Of a stretch of DNA of 64,000 bases, positions 9,457-21,000 are shown piece after piece. This stretch comes from Leishmania donovani (lineage: Eukaryota > Euglenozoa > Kinetoplastea > Trypanosomatida > Trypanosomatidae): the NCBI RefSeq assembly GCF_000227135.1, contig NC_018260.1, positions 863,201 through 927,200 of the forward strand. The letters are read 5' to 3'. The position numbers and the translations under genes are program-made. A model generated the notes under the pieces. The model was given only the letters and a program-made list of their open reading frames with translations. It was not told the DNA's origin and ran no database searches. The number at the start of each line of letters is the position of its first letter. Position 1 is the first letter of the stretch.

Positions 9457-11265
9457 ATGTCTCGCGCCACAGACACGCACACACACATTGAAAGGTTGTC
9501 CAATGTGGAGTGGAAGACTCACACCGCTGATGTGCGCGATGCTGGACACGATATGTTCTCATGGGTTCATCCAAGACTAGCTGCGCAAATCCGCGAAGAG
9601 GAGGAAGCTGGCGGTTATCGCTTTCGTTTCCATGGCGAAGGCTGCCACCACACCGGCCCGCAACCCTGTATCAGGGTCTCTCCGCCAAACGGCCATGGAA
9701 GGCAGCGCCGATCTCCGTGGGAACGAGTCTTCCTCTTTTCCAAGCACCATAATCGACCCCTCGATCAAGAGACCGCCGCAAAATTGATGGCGAATCTGCA
9801 TGCCAACTCTATCTGCCAGACGCACATGCGTGAGCAAATCTTATCAGCGTCTTCTGCAAGCTTGGACAGCCAGCCCACTACCTACAACTACTGGATTTGG
9901 TGAGCAAAGGACCGGAGGGGGGGCCATCGGACCACGCGGAAGGTGCCGCCCATCTCCTGCGAGGCTTTGACCGACATCATTGCAGGGTTCACGCCTTCGT
10001 TCCTCTGTGCAAGTGTACCGAATCATGTGGAAGACAGCGTTCAGATGGGGCGATGTCATCAGGACGACGACGACGGAGTTGTTTTTCTTTGCCTTGCCCG
10101 ACGAGACAGTAATTGACGTTGACGAGCCAAGACGAACCGCGGCGCACCGTACCGTACGGAGTTTTTCGTGGTGGTTGGCGAGCGCACATGAGAGATCCCA
10201 GTGCACCTGTGACGGTTGCGGAGGGCGGTTCCTACTCGGCAGACGCCGCTCTTCTCCACAGGACAGGGAGGGCCCACCTTGCGTTGAAGGCTCGTGGTTT
10301 TCGCTTGCGCAGCATCAATGGTGGAGCGGTGGCCACACGATGTTGGCCGGTATATCAGAGAACGAGATTTACAAGCGCAACGCTGTCGTGCAGCACCCTC
10401 TCCACACCCTCTCTGTGCTGCGAGTGATTCCGGGCAGAGGCGTGCGATATGCTCGCCATAGGGTGCTGCTAGCGAGGAGACTCATGCCTTATTCCTGCAC
10501 AGGGCTTCTTCAGTGGCCGGCTCGTGGCCGGGTAATCCCTGGTTCGATGAAAGCGTACGGATTTCTCTCCTTCCCCAAAGGCGAGCGGGGCGGGGCGAGG
10601 GCATCTACACTGCAGCTTAGCGCTTGTGCGCGCGTGCGGGGTCTTCGGGTGAGTGCCCCGCTTCTCTGCGTTTTCGCAGGGTGCCCACGCTCCGCTGAGG
10701 TGCAATGCGGCATTGCATGCGAGCGGGGTGTAGCAAGGCATGGATCGCTTGTGGACTCTGTTGGCTGAGGTGAGGGCGACACCCAGCCCCTGACCCACGC
10801 CTCTTGCTCAGCGGTGGGCAGCACAGTTGGCGGCCGTGGGGGTGGCGGCCAAGATCGGGGATACAGAGATGGCGGAGCCATTGCACTCGGCTTTCAGAGT
10901 GCTGTGGCAGAAGCTTGTTGGCGGGCGACTGCGGCTTGTCCTGTGGCCCCGCAGCCTCGTTACCAGCCGCTCCATGGCAGAGCGTGACGACGGATTGTGG
11001 GGGGGGAGAGAGACGCGTAGCTCGACATACTTGCTCTTCCAGGTACAGCTGCCGCGCAAACACCTCCGCGCTCGATTTCGATTCCGGGACGAGGCTGTCT
11101 CGTGCCACGAGATGCGGGTGCCGCGAATGGGGCTGCGCGTTGATCCCGAGATTATGCAGGCACACACACACACTCGTGACCACCCTTGGAGGCGGTCCCC
11201 GCCTACACGTGGGTGTAGAGTCGGCCTCTTCACAGACAACAGTAGTCGCACAGATCGGCAGCCTG
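9457..11265 (+). pseudogene. Probable decayed protein gene, frame-shifted, truncated by an assembly gap
   Basis: A plausible start ATG at 9457 sits behind a pyrimidine-rich run and opens 148 codons with normal protein composition (for example FSWVHPRLAAQIREEEEAGG), ending at TGA 9901-9903. The same frame then continues open with protein-like peptide, including PISCEALTDIIAGFTPSFL, to TGA at 10114. Beyond that, protein-like segments appear in other frames: about 10113-10427, and about 10827-11160 with AEPLHSAFRVLWQKLVGG and VQLPRKHLRARFRFRDEAV. The pattern of one start, several stops and shifts of frame fits a gene that lost function. Base errors in a draft sequence are possible. I do not recognise the family. 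The N gap at 11266 removes the 3' end. Composition is less pyrimidine-biased than the flanking intergenic DNA. Confidence 0.4.
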
Positions 11266-12015
11266 NNNNNNNNNNNNNNNNNNNNNNNNNNNNNNNNNNN
11301 NNNNNNNNNNNNNNNNNNNNNNNNNNNNNNNNNNNNNNNNNNNNNNNNNNNNNNNNNNNNNNNNNNNNNNNNNNNNNNNNNNNNNNNNNNNNNNNNNNNN
11401 NNNNNNNNNNNNNNNNNNNNNNNNNNNNNNNNNNNNNNNNNNNNNNNNNNNNNNNNNNNNNNNNNNNNNNNNNNNNNNNNNNNNNNNNNNNNNNNNNNNN
11501 NNNNNNNNNNNNNNNNNNNNNNNNNNNNNNNNNNNNNNNNNNNNNNNNNNNNNNNNNNNNNNNNNNNNNNNNNNNNNNNNNNNNNNNNNNNNNNNNNNNN
11601 NNNNNNNNNNNNNNNNNNNNNNNNNNNNNNNNNNNNNNNNNNNNNNNNNNNNNNNNNNNNNNNNNNNNNNNNNNNNNNNNNNNNNNNNNNNNNNNNNNNN
11701 NNNNNNNNNNNNNNNNNNNNNNNNNNNNNNNNNNNNNNNNNNNNNNNNNNNNNNNNNNNNNNNNNNNNNNNNNNNNNNNNNNNNNNNNNNNNNNNNNNNN
11801 NNNNNNNNNNNNNNNNNNNNNNNNNNNNNNNNNNNNNNNNNNNNNNNNNNNNNNNNNNNNNNNNNNNNNNNNNNNNNNNNNNNNNNNNNNNNNNNNNNNN
11901 NNNNNNNNNNNNNNNNNNNNNNNNNNNNNNNNNNNNNNNNNNNNNNNNNNNNNNNNNNNNNNNNNNNNNNNNNNNNNNNNNNNNNNNNNNNNNNNNNNNN
12001 NNNNNNNNNNNNNNN
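11266..12015. other. Assembly gap (750 N)
   Basis: The sequence is unknown. It interrupts the probable decayed gene to its left. Open frames that span it are meaningless. Confidence 0.99.
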
Positions 12016-12198
12016 GCGAGTTCTTTTTTGTTCGAGCTCATAGTTCCCCATCCTTTTCTTCGCCGGTGCTCCACGTGTGGATACGGAAGAACAGAACTTT
12101 CACACGCACACACGCGCGAGCACAGGGCTTTGATATTCTCTATTTCTTGCCACCAGGTGTTCCATATATGCAGACATGTACGTGTCTATGTGTACATC

Positions 12199-12377
12199 GA
12201 TATGGGGCACTGTATGCGATACTCCCAGCTCATGCGGGNNNNNNNNNNNNNNNNNNNNNNNNNNNNNNNNNNNNNNNNNNNNNNNNNNNNNNNNNNNNNN
12301 NNNNNNNNNNNNNNNNNNNNNNNNNNNNNNNNNNNNNGATATGGGGCACTGTATGCGATACTCCCAGCTCATGCGGG
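12199..12377. repeat. Identical 40-base direct repeats flanking a 99-N gap
   Basis: Bases 12199-12238 and 12338-12377 are identical (beginning GATATGGGGCACTGTATGCG) and directly abut the two edges of the run of N at 12239-12337. The simplest explanation is that the two contig ends overlap and the gap is false. A real tandem duplication is the alternative. Confidence 0.9.
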
Positions 12378-13692
12378 TACAGTCCTTTTCTTTGCTGTTT
12401 GTTCCTTTTCCTGATTTAGGTTCCCTTTTGTCAACTCTTTTTCCTGACCGAGCGAACTCTTCTCCGCCTCACCCCGGGTGAGCCTCCTCCAATGGCCTGA
12501 AACTGGCCACGCGGCTTCTTGTTTGGGCAATAGCCTACTAGCGACTCGAGGGGCTGGAGGGGAAAGGGCTCGGACCAGGCGAAACCGAGCAGGCTGAAGG
12601 AGGTGTAAAGGATGACTTCTTACACACACGCGTCGTACGTGGCCCCATGCACGGGGCAAGCAGGCATATATATCATGTATGGATATGCCGCTTCTAATCC
12701 GTGGACAGAAATGAACGTGCCACGCGCGTGACGCTTCCGCCCTCGCATTCACCCGCGTCGATTCCTGCTTCTCAGGACAGAGGTGGTAAAGGACTTTTCC
12801 AGCGTGGCTTCGACGCATGCCATCGCATCGCGCGCTTGTTACACCTTAAGTAGAAAGTCAATATCATCTCTCATGCCCTGCTTCTCTCCTTCAACACCTC
12901 CCTCCCCTTGGACGCTGCGGCACTTGACTTCGTCTAGTGGGTGATCTCTACAACCCGAACGTTGCTCCTTCTATCACGCATCGGAAAAGCTACGCTGGCG
13001 TTCCTGCACATACCCTCCCACCTATTCCATTTCACACCACCGCTGCTGTTGCTTGTGTGCTCGTGTAGCGCATTTGGCTTCTCGATTTGCGTGCCGCTCG
13101 ATAGGGACAACGCAGCAGGCAGCGGCGTAGAGGGATAGCATGAACACGACGCAGCGTTTTCTTCTCCTTTTCTCCACCCACCCTCACACACACCTCCGGG
13201 CCGGGGCTCGGCAGGCACCATCCATCAACACTAAACTGTTTGCTTTTCCACCCCTGCATTGTGCCTCTCCTCCTTCCTTCTGTTTTGTTTTTCGCCCACA
13301 TCGCGTCGCTTCTCTCTTTACACACACACACACACACATCGCCAAACGGGCAAACGGCGTCAGTGCTACCGCGCTCTCTGCTGTCCATCTATATTTCTAT
13401 ATAAGGGCAACACTCACAGCAGAGCAAGCGCTACGGGTACCACACTGCACCGAACCTCCATCCCTTCTCATAGAACTTTTTTTGTCGTTACTTGCGTTTC
13501 TCCTGCCGTTTGGTGGAATCGGTCGGCTACTGAAGTTCTCAGCGCTGGGCTCGCCTTCCTGCTGTTCTCTTTCTCTGTCTGTCTGTCTGTCTCTGTGCAC
13601 CCTTGCTTGCGTGCCTCTTCTTCCTCCATCTGCGAGCGTGTGGGTGTCGTGCCTTGCTGAGGTCCTTCCCTGAACGTGCAACCATCGCTGCC

Positions 13693-13774
13693 ACCCCCCT
13701 TTTCTTTTTCGTTCTATGCCTTTGTGTTGAGCCGACTCTGCGTGCTCTTCCTCTCTGCCGCTTGCAAAATACAG
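13693..13774 (+). promoter_or_regulatory. Candidate spliced-leader acceptor region for the gene at 13797
   Basis: A C/T-rich tract at 13693-13728 is followed by AG at 13730-13731. A second tract (TGCTCTTCCTCTCTGCCGCTT) is followed by AG at 13773-13774, which would leave 5' UTRs of about 65 or 22 bases. This is a prediction from the general rule for trypanosomatid trans-splicing. Confidence 0.4.
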
Positions 13775-13796
13775 CAAACGTAAAAAAGGCTTCCGG

Positions 13797-16700
13797 ATGT
13801 TTCGGGTCACCAACGTTGCCGAGGATCGGGACCTGACGCCGTGCAGCACTGCAGCCCCCGTGGTCGACGAGGATGAAGAGCATGGAGGAGCCGCTATTAG
13901 CATCGAGGACATTTTCGAGTCCCACGATAGCGCCGACACGCGCTACGTTGGAGTAGCCAACAAGCGGGCTTTCTCGGCACTCCACGTCGCTTTCCCCGTC
14001 ACGTACTCACCCTCTCAACACGGTGGCCAGATGCTTTCGCCATCCTTGTGCCCGCGCGACACGCTGGCCACACCCGCGTCGCGGTCGATTGCTGCGGCAT
14101 CCTCGACGACAACAACGGCGACCCTCTCGCAGCAGCTCACGCCGGTTCACCGTCCCTCTCTCGGTCGATCGCCCCAGCAGCACACACCGCACCATCACAG
14201 TACGTCTTACGACCACGACCGCTACCAGCGCTTCCTCACAAATGCGCTGCTGAGCGAATCAGAGGCGGGTCGTCCGTCGAGCGTGCTGTCGTTTCCCATG
14301 CGGACGCCAACACGGGTGAATCGGGCAAGTCGGCGAGAAACGCCGGATGCATGCGTCATGGCGGCAGCAGCGCAGCGCCGCACCGGCCTCTCGGACCACG
14401 CCGCTGTGCCGCACAATCCTGCCCATGAAGAAGCACAATCTACGGCTTCTGTTTTGCACAGCTCCGCAGTCTCAGAAGGATGGGCCACCGAGCTGATGAG
14501 TGAGGGCGCGCGATCTGCAGTCGTGCAGTCTGAGGAGAAGGGCCGCCGGAGAGATGGCACCTCAGCCGATGCGTATCTCTGGCAGCCAACGAAGCAGGCA
14601 CCACGCAATCTTTCACGCGTGAACGATGCTGCGGGGCCCGAGGGCACATTGTATAGCGAGGCACAACTCCCAAGCGCCGGGGCGCCATTTGCGTACTTTC
14701 AGCGGGCACCACCGGTGTGGTCGCGGTCAGCACAGACATCACTGCGCCTCCCGTCGACGCGCGACGAGGACAACTCGCCGCGCGAGACTGACGCCGCTTG
14801 TGGCACCGTCATTCTTGGCTTCGCGGCCGCCGACGAAGGCGACGAGTTGGGCACCCTGCGCGCAGTGCAGCGAACACAGTGCACAGGCGCCGGCGTCGAT
14901 GTCGCAGCAGCCTCGGCTTGTCCGAACACGCCGTGCTCGACGCACGGTGACCCTGCTGCGACCATGGGCGCTGCTGATGCATCATTCTTTACCCCGCGCC
15001 ACTCCCCAGGCGCATTATCGGCAGCAGGGGAGCTGGGCCGCCCCGACGGCGTTACCACGCCGCTACGGCTGCCCAGCAGCACCGCGCAGCACGTGAGTTC
15101 TGACCCGCCTCTGCCATTAGTGTCGGCGCGTCGCTCGCTGACGCTCCCCATCCTTCGCTACATCAGCGAGGACGACACCGACGACGAGGAGGGGGAAAAG
15201 GCCCCTGCACCGTTTCTCAGCACACCCGTCGGTCGCGTCATTGAGGCGAGTTGCGCCACCCCGGTGGCGTCGTCCGCAGCGGGCTCTCCGACTCTAGCGT
15301 GGTCATCGTCGTCGGGGCTCGGGCGGACGCGAGTGGCTAACGGTGCCGCCTCCGTGCGGTCTCACGCCGTCCACCGCCGCAGCCCTGCTCGTTCGGTTCT
15401 TTCCTCCTTGGCCACGTCGCGTCAGCTCACGACGCCGCAGTGCCTGTACACACCCGTGCGCCACACGGATAATTCAATCCGCGGCGCGTCCGCCACCGGC
15501 CCGTCTGCGGCTGCGTCGGGTGATGCCCTCATGACCTCCTCGTCTATCCGTGGACGCGCCGTCTCGCCCGCGGAGACGATGCTATCCACGACGCTTTCGA
15601 CGGCGCGTCATCGCGGTGGGAGTCGCCGTCATCGCGACGGCACAGGTGTTCAGAACTCACGCACCCACAGTCAGCCGCAGCAGCCTCAGCGTTACAGTCG
15701 CAACACATTCCGCTTCATTCGCGCGCTGACCGCCGGAGACGTGTCGACGGATACGCGACACCGTCCGCTCTATTGGGGCTGCTTCGGCATACTGGTGACG
15801 CAGCCGACGGAGGTGTGGTGTGTGGGCAAGACGCACCCGTTCCGGCTGTTTCCGCCTGAGCACGCGCCGCTGGCGTGGATGCCGCGCAACGGAGAGCTGG
15901 AGGTGACGACTGTAGCCACGACGGAGCGGCTGTCGCTCGCGCAGTTGGAGGCGGCCTCGATCGCATCCGGTACCCCCGAGGCGTCGCCGCCTGTCGTCGT
16001 CTACGCTGCCATCGGCTCGAGCGCAGGTGATGTCTTCGTGTACGGCTACAGCAAGTGCCCACCGACAGCTCCTGATGCCACGCCTGTGACTCTCGACACG
16101 GCGCAAGCGCATGCGCACAGCACGCATACAGTTCGACTAACGCAGCAAGGTATCCTGCGGCGTGCGGATCGCGTCGGTGGTAGCGATGGGGTCTCAGAGG
16201 CAAAGACATGTGCTGCTACGGCCCACGGATCGCCTACTATGCAAGACAGCACAGTCTCCGTCGTCCGTGTGATGGATCACTGGCTGTACGTTGGAGATCA
16301 GTCCGGCCACGTGTCCCGCTACGACCTGCGCCATACAAACTTTCTATGTGCTGTTTCTACCGACACCGCGTCTTCCTCGGCACCTACGGCCACCGCGGCG
16401 GAGCCACAGGACATCAGGGAGGCAAGGCCCCGTCGTGAGCCAAGCGCACGCTCAGACCCTACCATGGCACCTCTTCCAGCCAGACTGAACCCTTGCATGC
16501 CTGTGCATCACTTTGGGCGACCTCTTCTACTCGCCAGCGCTTCCCCGACAACGAGGTCGTCGACGCCGTCTCAGGCGGCCCCTGCGGTCTCCACGCCGGC
16601 GCCGAAGTTCCACTACGCGGTGAACGTTGGGGAGCCTGTATATCATCTCGAAGTGACGAGCAGCCAAAGCTACCTCGCTGTGGGAACGCAGACGCGGCTG

Positions 16701-18062
16701 CTGGTCTACCGCACCGCACAAATACCTCGCATATCGGACACGTCGTCATCGTCGTCGCCGTCGCCGCCGCTGCCGTTCCACGCCCCCTTCATCGGCATAT
16801 CGGCAGGCAGCCCGTCTCGCGAGGGCAGCAGTGGCAACGTCAAGGCTGTGCGTGAACACGGCGACGGCGCTACCCCTCTGGTTGTCGTGAGTGACGCAGC
16901 ACAGCCCGTACGCTGCTTTGCGTGGATGTTCTGTGACTATGAATCGCTGATGCAGTCGCTGCATGCTCGGCCGCCGGTAGAGAAGCAAGTCTTCTTCTCG
17001 GACACCGACGACGACGACTCGGAGGCTTTTTCTCCTGTTCCTCTCACCAGCGATGACGAGATCGGCATCGGGAACGCCTCATCGAAGTTCATGACCCTGG
17101 GCAGTGCCTGTCGCCGCCACACGCCAACTCCAAGCCTCGTGTTTGCCACGGCGTGGCAGGAGCCGACAGAGGTGGCAGAGGGTCAGAGCCCACAATTGCC
17201 GGTGCCACGGATCAAGACGGACATTCGCGTGTTCCGTGTCGTGGCGCAGACGACCGTGACCTCCTGCACCCTCGACTACCCTGTTCACATGTTGGCGGTC
17301 CTGCCTGGAACCACGCAGATCATTGTCGGCACCGGGGGCGCTGTGGAGCTAGGACGCCCGGCTTCGCCTGGTGCATCGTCGCCCGCTGGCCATCCTCGCC
17401 CGGCTTCTCCGCAAGTTCCAGCGGATGCCCTCACAGGGCTGCAGTTGAGCAGCCCCTTTACGTCCCCGGTGTTGCGCTCTGCCTCTGCGACGACGGCGAC
17501 GGCGGCGGCGGCTACGTCTGTATCTCCACTCGGCGGGTTTCGCTCCCCGGCTATCGTGGGGCGTCGCCCTTCGCTGGCAGTCGCAGCGGCGGAGGCTCTC
17601 TGGAATCGTCCGTATACTGTTCGCCACACTGCCCGCAGCGTCCACCCGACCGACTCAGGCGCCGCGCATCAGCAGCAGCAGCAACATCGGGCACGCGCGA
17701 GCGAGGAGAAAAACGGCTATTTATTCCTTCTCGAGGTGTGCCCTGCCGACAGCCTTGCAGTAGGGAGTGGAGCAGGCGACGACTGCCGTGTGTGCCTGCG
17801 TGTGCGAGGCGAGGTGGGCGTCGGCGAAGGCGAGAGTGCTGTTTGCGGGGCTATGAACCCGCTCCAGGATCACGTCTCTGTCCTCATACGCCCTACAGAG
17901 AGTGACCCGCGCATTGTCGAGTCGCCGCCGCGCGAAGGATCACGGGCGAAGGTGAAGGTGTGGAGGATATCCAGAGATGTGCAGTCGGCTTGCATCATAT
18001 CGACCCCAGGTGGGCTGCTGTTTCCGTCTGAGTCGCAGCAGCAGATGGAGTGCCTCCGTTGA
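13797..18062 (+). CDS. Large protein with a WD40/beta-propeller-like C-terminal half
   Basis: The gene encodes 1421 residues from ATG 13797 (MFRVTNVAEDRD), the first Met after a good splice-acceptor region. The N-terminal 600 residues are rich in Ser, Thr, Pro and His and probably disordered. From about residue 635 the sequence alternates short hydrophobic strands with loops in a way that resembles propeller blades. Examples are VVYAAIGSSAGDVFVYGY, VMDHWLYVGDQSGHVSRYDL, SQSYLAVGTQTRLLVYR and MLAVLPGTTQIIVGTG. These keep the G-D/W-x-Y-D and L-A-V-G spacing of degenerate WD repeats. Long low-complexity inserts separate the blades, and a short Gln run occurs near residue 1290. No catalytic motif is visible. 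WD-like scaffolds act in many complexes, including APC/C activators, but I do not see a clear C-box or other diagnostic motif and assign no pathway. Confidence 0.8.
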   Translation: MFRVTNVAEDRDLTPCSTAAPVVDEDEEHGGAAISIEDIFESHDSADTRYVGVANKRAFSALHVAFPVTYSPSQHGGQMLSPSLCPRDTLATPASRSIAAASSTTTTATLSQQLTPVHRPSLGRSPQQHTPHHHSTSYDHDRYQRFLTNALLSESEAGRPSSVLSFPMRTPTRVNRASRRETPDACVMAAAAQRRTGLSDHAAVPHNPAHEEAQSTASVLHSSAVSEGWATELMSEGARSAVVQSEEKGRRRDGTSADAYLWQPTKQAPRNLSRVNDAAGPEGTLYSEAQLPSAGAPFAYFQRAPPVWSRSAQTSLRLPSTRDEDNSPRETDAACGTVILGFAAADEGDELGTLRAVQRTQCTGAGVDVAAASACPNTPCSTHGDPAATMGAADASFFTPRHSPGALSAAGELGRPDGVTTPLRLPSSTAQHVSSDPPLPLVSARRSLTLPILRYISEDDTDDEEGEKAPAPFLSTPVGRVIEASCATPVASSAAGSPTLAWSSSSGLGRTRVANGAASVRSHAVHRRSPARSVLSSLATSRQLTTPQCLYTPVRHTDNSIRGASATGPSAAASGDALMTSSSIRGRAVSPAETMLSTTLSTARHRGGSRRHRDGTGVQNSRTHSQPQQPQRYSRNTFRFIRALTAGDVSTDTRHRPLYWGCFGILVTQPTEVWCVGKTHPFRLFPPEHAPLAWMPRNGELEVTTVATTERLSLAQLEAASIASGTPEASPPVVVYAAIGSSAGDVFVYGYSKCPPTAPDATPVTLDTAQAHAHSTHTVRLTQQGILRRADRVGGSDGVSEAKTCAATAHGSPTMQDSTVSVVRVMDHWLYVGDQSGHVSRYDLRHTNFLCAVSTDTASSSAPTATAAEPQDIREARPRREPSARSDPTMAPLPARLNPCMPVHHFGRPLLLASASPTTRSSTPSQAAPAVSTPAPKFHYAVNVGEPVYHLEVTSSQSYLAVGTQTRLLVYRTAQIPRISDTSSSSSPSPPLPFHAPFIGISAGSPSREGSSGNVKAVREHGDGATPLVVVSDAAQPVRCFAWMFCDYESLMQSLHARPPVEKQVFFSDTDDDDSEAFSPVPLTSDDEIGIGNASSKFMTLGSACRRHTPTPSLVFATAWQEPTEVAEGQSPQLPVPRIKTDIRVFRVVAQTTVTSCTLDYPVHMLAVLPGTTQIIVGTGGAVELGRPASPGASSPAGHPRPASPQVPADALTGLQLSSPFTSPVLRSASATTATAAAATSVSPLGGFRSPAIVGRRPSLAVAAAEALWNRPYTVRHTARSVHPTDSGAAHQQQQQHRARASEEKNGYLFLLEVCPADSLAVGSGAGDDCRVCLRVRGEVGVGEGESAVCGAMNPLQDHVSVLIRPTESDPRIVESPPREGSRAKVKVWRISRDVQSACIISTPGGLLFPSESQQQMECLR

Positions 18063-21000
18063 AAGGTGAGCAGGCACCCAAGCTCCCACCAAATGTTTTG
18101 GTGTGTCTTTTTCGGTGTGTTCTGGGCGTCGATGCCGACGCGCTGTCACTGTTTAGGGAGGAGGGAGGGTTGTCGGGCAGGGATTGTGATCCCTCTCCGT
18201 GTCTCCTATGCCACTATTGCCATAGAAGTGCTCTGCAATGTTTCGGTTCTCTCTCGGAATGTTTTGAGCTTCATAGAGTATACGTTACGGTCGTGTGTGA
18301 CTGTGTCTACCTGCTCTTCGGCCGTTTTCTTTTTTTTTTTGTTCTTTGCTCTCCCGCTTTCACTCATTTCTACGACATGTACAGAATATATATGTGTGCG
18401 TGCGCGCGTGTGGGCGTGTACGTGTGCGTGATGAACGCGTCTTTTCATGGAGAGATCAACGTCTTTCTTTTCGTGTTGTTCTTCATTTCACGAAAAACAA
18501 AAAGATGATGGTAGAAGCGTAGCAAAAAAAAAACAAAGGGGATCTGGAAGATGACGAGCGGCCAAGGCTGCTGCCCACTCTTTTCCCGCCTTCCGTCCCC
18601 TCGTGTGTGCGTTCGTTTTGTTGCACTGCCTCTCTCTCTCTCGCCGTTTCTTGCCTGCTTCATTTTTATGTTTATTATTTTATTTTAGTTTCTTCATCTC
18701 TGTTTGCTGGTTGGACTTTGTCTCCCTTCCGCCGCCGCACGGATTTCGTTGTCGGCGCTGAAAGCCCCCCTTCCCTCTTTCTCTGTTGTCTTGGGCCTGC
18801 TTCATTTTCGCACACGGATCCAAGCGTATGCCATTTTGTTTTCATGTAGATATGTGCGCTTGCATACTCCCTGCCTTTTCGTCTGAAGGTGCGCGCGCTC
18901 CTTTGCCGACACCGTCGTGTACTTGCTCGCTTTCCCGCCCCTTGCTCTTGCTTCGTTGTTTATCCTCCCCTTTTTGCTGCTTGCTGTTGTTCGTTTTCGG
19001 AGCGCATACTACGTGTACACCACCACCGTCGTCGTCGTCTCTCTCGCGCGCGTGCGTAGCGCACGCTGGAGTCAAAAAAGAAAATAACAGGAAAAGGGAA
19101 AGGGAGACGTGTATGCGTGCCCGCACAACGCAGCACTCTTGTGTGGCTCTGCCTCCTTTTTGTTTGCGCCGTCGTGTGGCTCTCACGCTGCTGCTTCTGT
19201 TTTTCTTAGCCTTTTTCTGCTTATCGGGTTCAGGCCTGGCTCGTACGTGCATCCGGTCCGTGCTGTGTGTGTGTGTGTGGTCGTCATAGAAACTGGTGCC
19301 TGCGCGTCTCCCTCTTGTGTGTCGCATTGAACTCCTTCTTTTTTTTTTGTCTGGCCCTGACCGTGTCCTTGCGTGCGCGCGCGTATCTTGCCTGTGCCGC
19401 TCTTCTTTGCGCAGAGGCCATTGAGTGGCTGCAGAGAGTTGGCGGTGGTGCCTTGACCTTCATTATGATGCCCGCGTGCTTTGCTTGCGTCCGTACGCAT
19501 GCGCCTCAACACTTTACGCTGCACTGCACTCCTGCCTGCCTGCCTGCCTGCATGCATGCGTGCATGGGCTTGGCACCGCTGGTGCCTCTGCGCATCTCAC
19601 CGTCTCTCTGTGCTGACGTCCACCGTTCTGCCTGTCTTCCGCAGCATCGCAGCCATCTGGCACGCTTTATGTTCTTCTAGCGCCGGGAGAAGAAGTTCAA
19701 CACGCTCTGGTCAGTCGGATCGAATCGCCTCCGTGGGCTTGCCACCGAAAAGGATCGTCGTTGGTTTGCGTGCGCCCGCACTGCGATCGCCTAGCTACAG
19801 CGCCCGTGTCTTTCCTTTTTTTTTTGTGCACTGTGTGGTACCTGCGCTTAGCATGGCCTTCGGCGAAGTTGCTAAGCGCGTCTGTCCGTGTTTGCGGCAG
19901 CATCACCTTTGCTTCTTCCGGCGCCGCCCTCGCCTTCCCATCGTTGCTGTTGAAGCAGAGAGTGCACGCCGGAGCCGCGGAACGAAAAGATGAGGAGAGA
20001 ACCGAACTTTTGTCCTGCAATGCCTCGCCAGCGGAGGCACCGCCGCGCTAAAATGTCCCGGCTCCTTGATTCTATTGTCCATGCCGATGTCTCCCCCTTT
20101 TTCGGTTGATGTGCCATCTGCGTTTTTCTCTTGCGTGCTGCGTGCAATCCAATAAAGACGAAAAAAAGAAAATGAGAACGAACGCAACATACGCCTACGC
20201 CTATCTTGCCTCGTGTTCTCTGTCTTCATGTGCTTCCTTTTGCCTCACGGCCCTCTCCCTCTCCCTCTTCCATGCACCCATCGTCTTCTCTTATTCGCGT
20301 TCAGTGGCGCGTGCGCTGTAGAAATTTAGTAACCGTGCGGCGCCATTCATATCGATGCACGCAATGCCGGCAATAACGAAACAGCAGCAACCGAACAGAG
20401 AAGCGAGAAGGGGAGCAGACGCGAACACGCTGAAGTGATTGCTTTTTTTTCCCTCTCCTCCCTCTCTGCGTCGCCTTCCTCCGTCTTCACGCGATTATAC
20501 ACCGCGGATTATTCTTTGCCCACCTTTGTGCTTGGTTCTTGCGGAGTGGCGAGCGGCAGCACAACAGCGGAAAAACAACAACAAAGACCTTTTTTTTTTT
20601 CATAGTTTTGTGCGTGTCACGCCCCAACTCCCTCCCGCTTTCCGTGTCCTACCCTCATATCCGCAAATCATGTGAGCGAAACAGGCGTGTATGCATGCGT
20701 GCGCAGGTGTGTGCTTTGCGGCTGGTGGCGACACTTCCGTGGAAAGGGGGAGACGGCCGGCGCACTCACGCTCTCCATCACCGTCCCCCTCCCCCATTGC
20801 CTTCGATTTCTCGCTCAAAGGATGAGGAGGAACACATGCCAACGGCAATGAAATGGGGTAGAAGCGCAGTTTTGTGTTTCCGTTTTCGATGTTGGGGTCT
20901 CTGTTGTACACGTGCATGGATGCGCCTGTGCATGTGTGGAGACATGCTGTGTGCGATGCACGAGGTGGTGGATGATGCGAGCAGAGCTCAAGGAAAAGCA

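Larger units (their letters stand above)
12016..13796. other. Intergenic region before the propeller-like gene, containing a small gap
   Basis: The left part contains a 99-base N gap with a 40-base duplicated flank (annotated separately). Positions 12470-12830 are mixed-composition sequence with no convincing open frame. From 12870 onward the sequence is strongly pyrimidine-rich, with a CA array near 13320-13339, a CTGT repeat near 13570-13592, and polypyrimidine tracts suitable for trans-splicing. I see no gene. Confidence 0.55.

Noticed and set aside
10617..12414. Very long open frames on both strands across 10617-12414
   Set aside because: They exist only because runs of N are read through as open; the real flanking parts are short and disagree between frames.
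19481..19993. 170-codon open frame on the + strand in the long gene-free stretch
   Set aside because: Its composition (Cys/Ser/Leu/Arg-rich, homopolymer-driven) is that of CT-rich spacer, it overlaps other open frames, and it shows no domain.
20021..20039. Small TGCCTC/GAGGCA hairpin in the long gene-free stretch
   Set aside because: A 6-bp stem with a 7-base loop is expected by chance in several kilobases of sequence.
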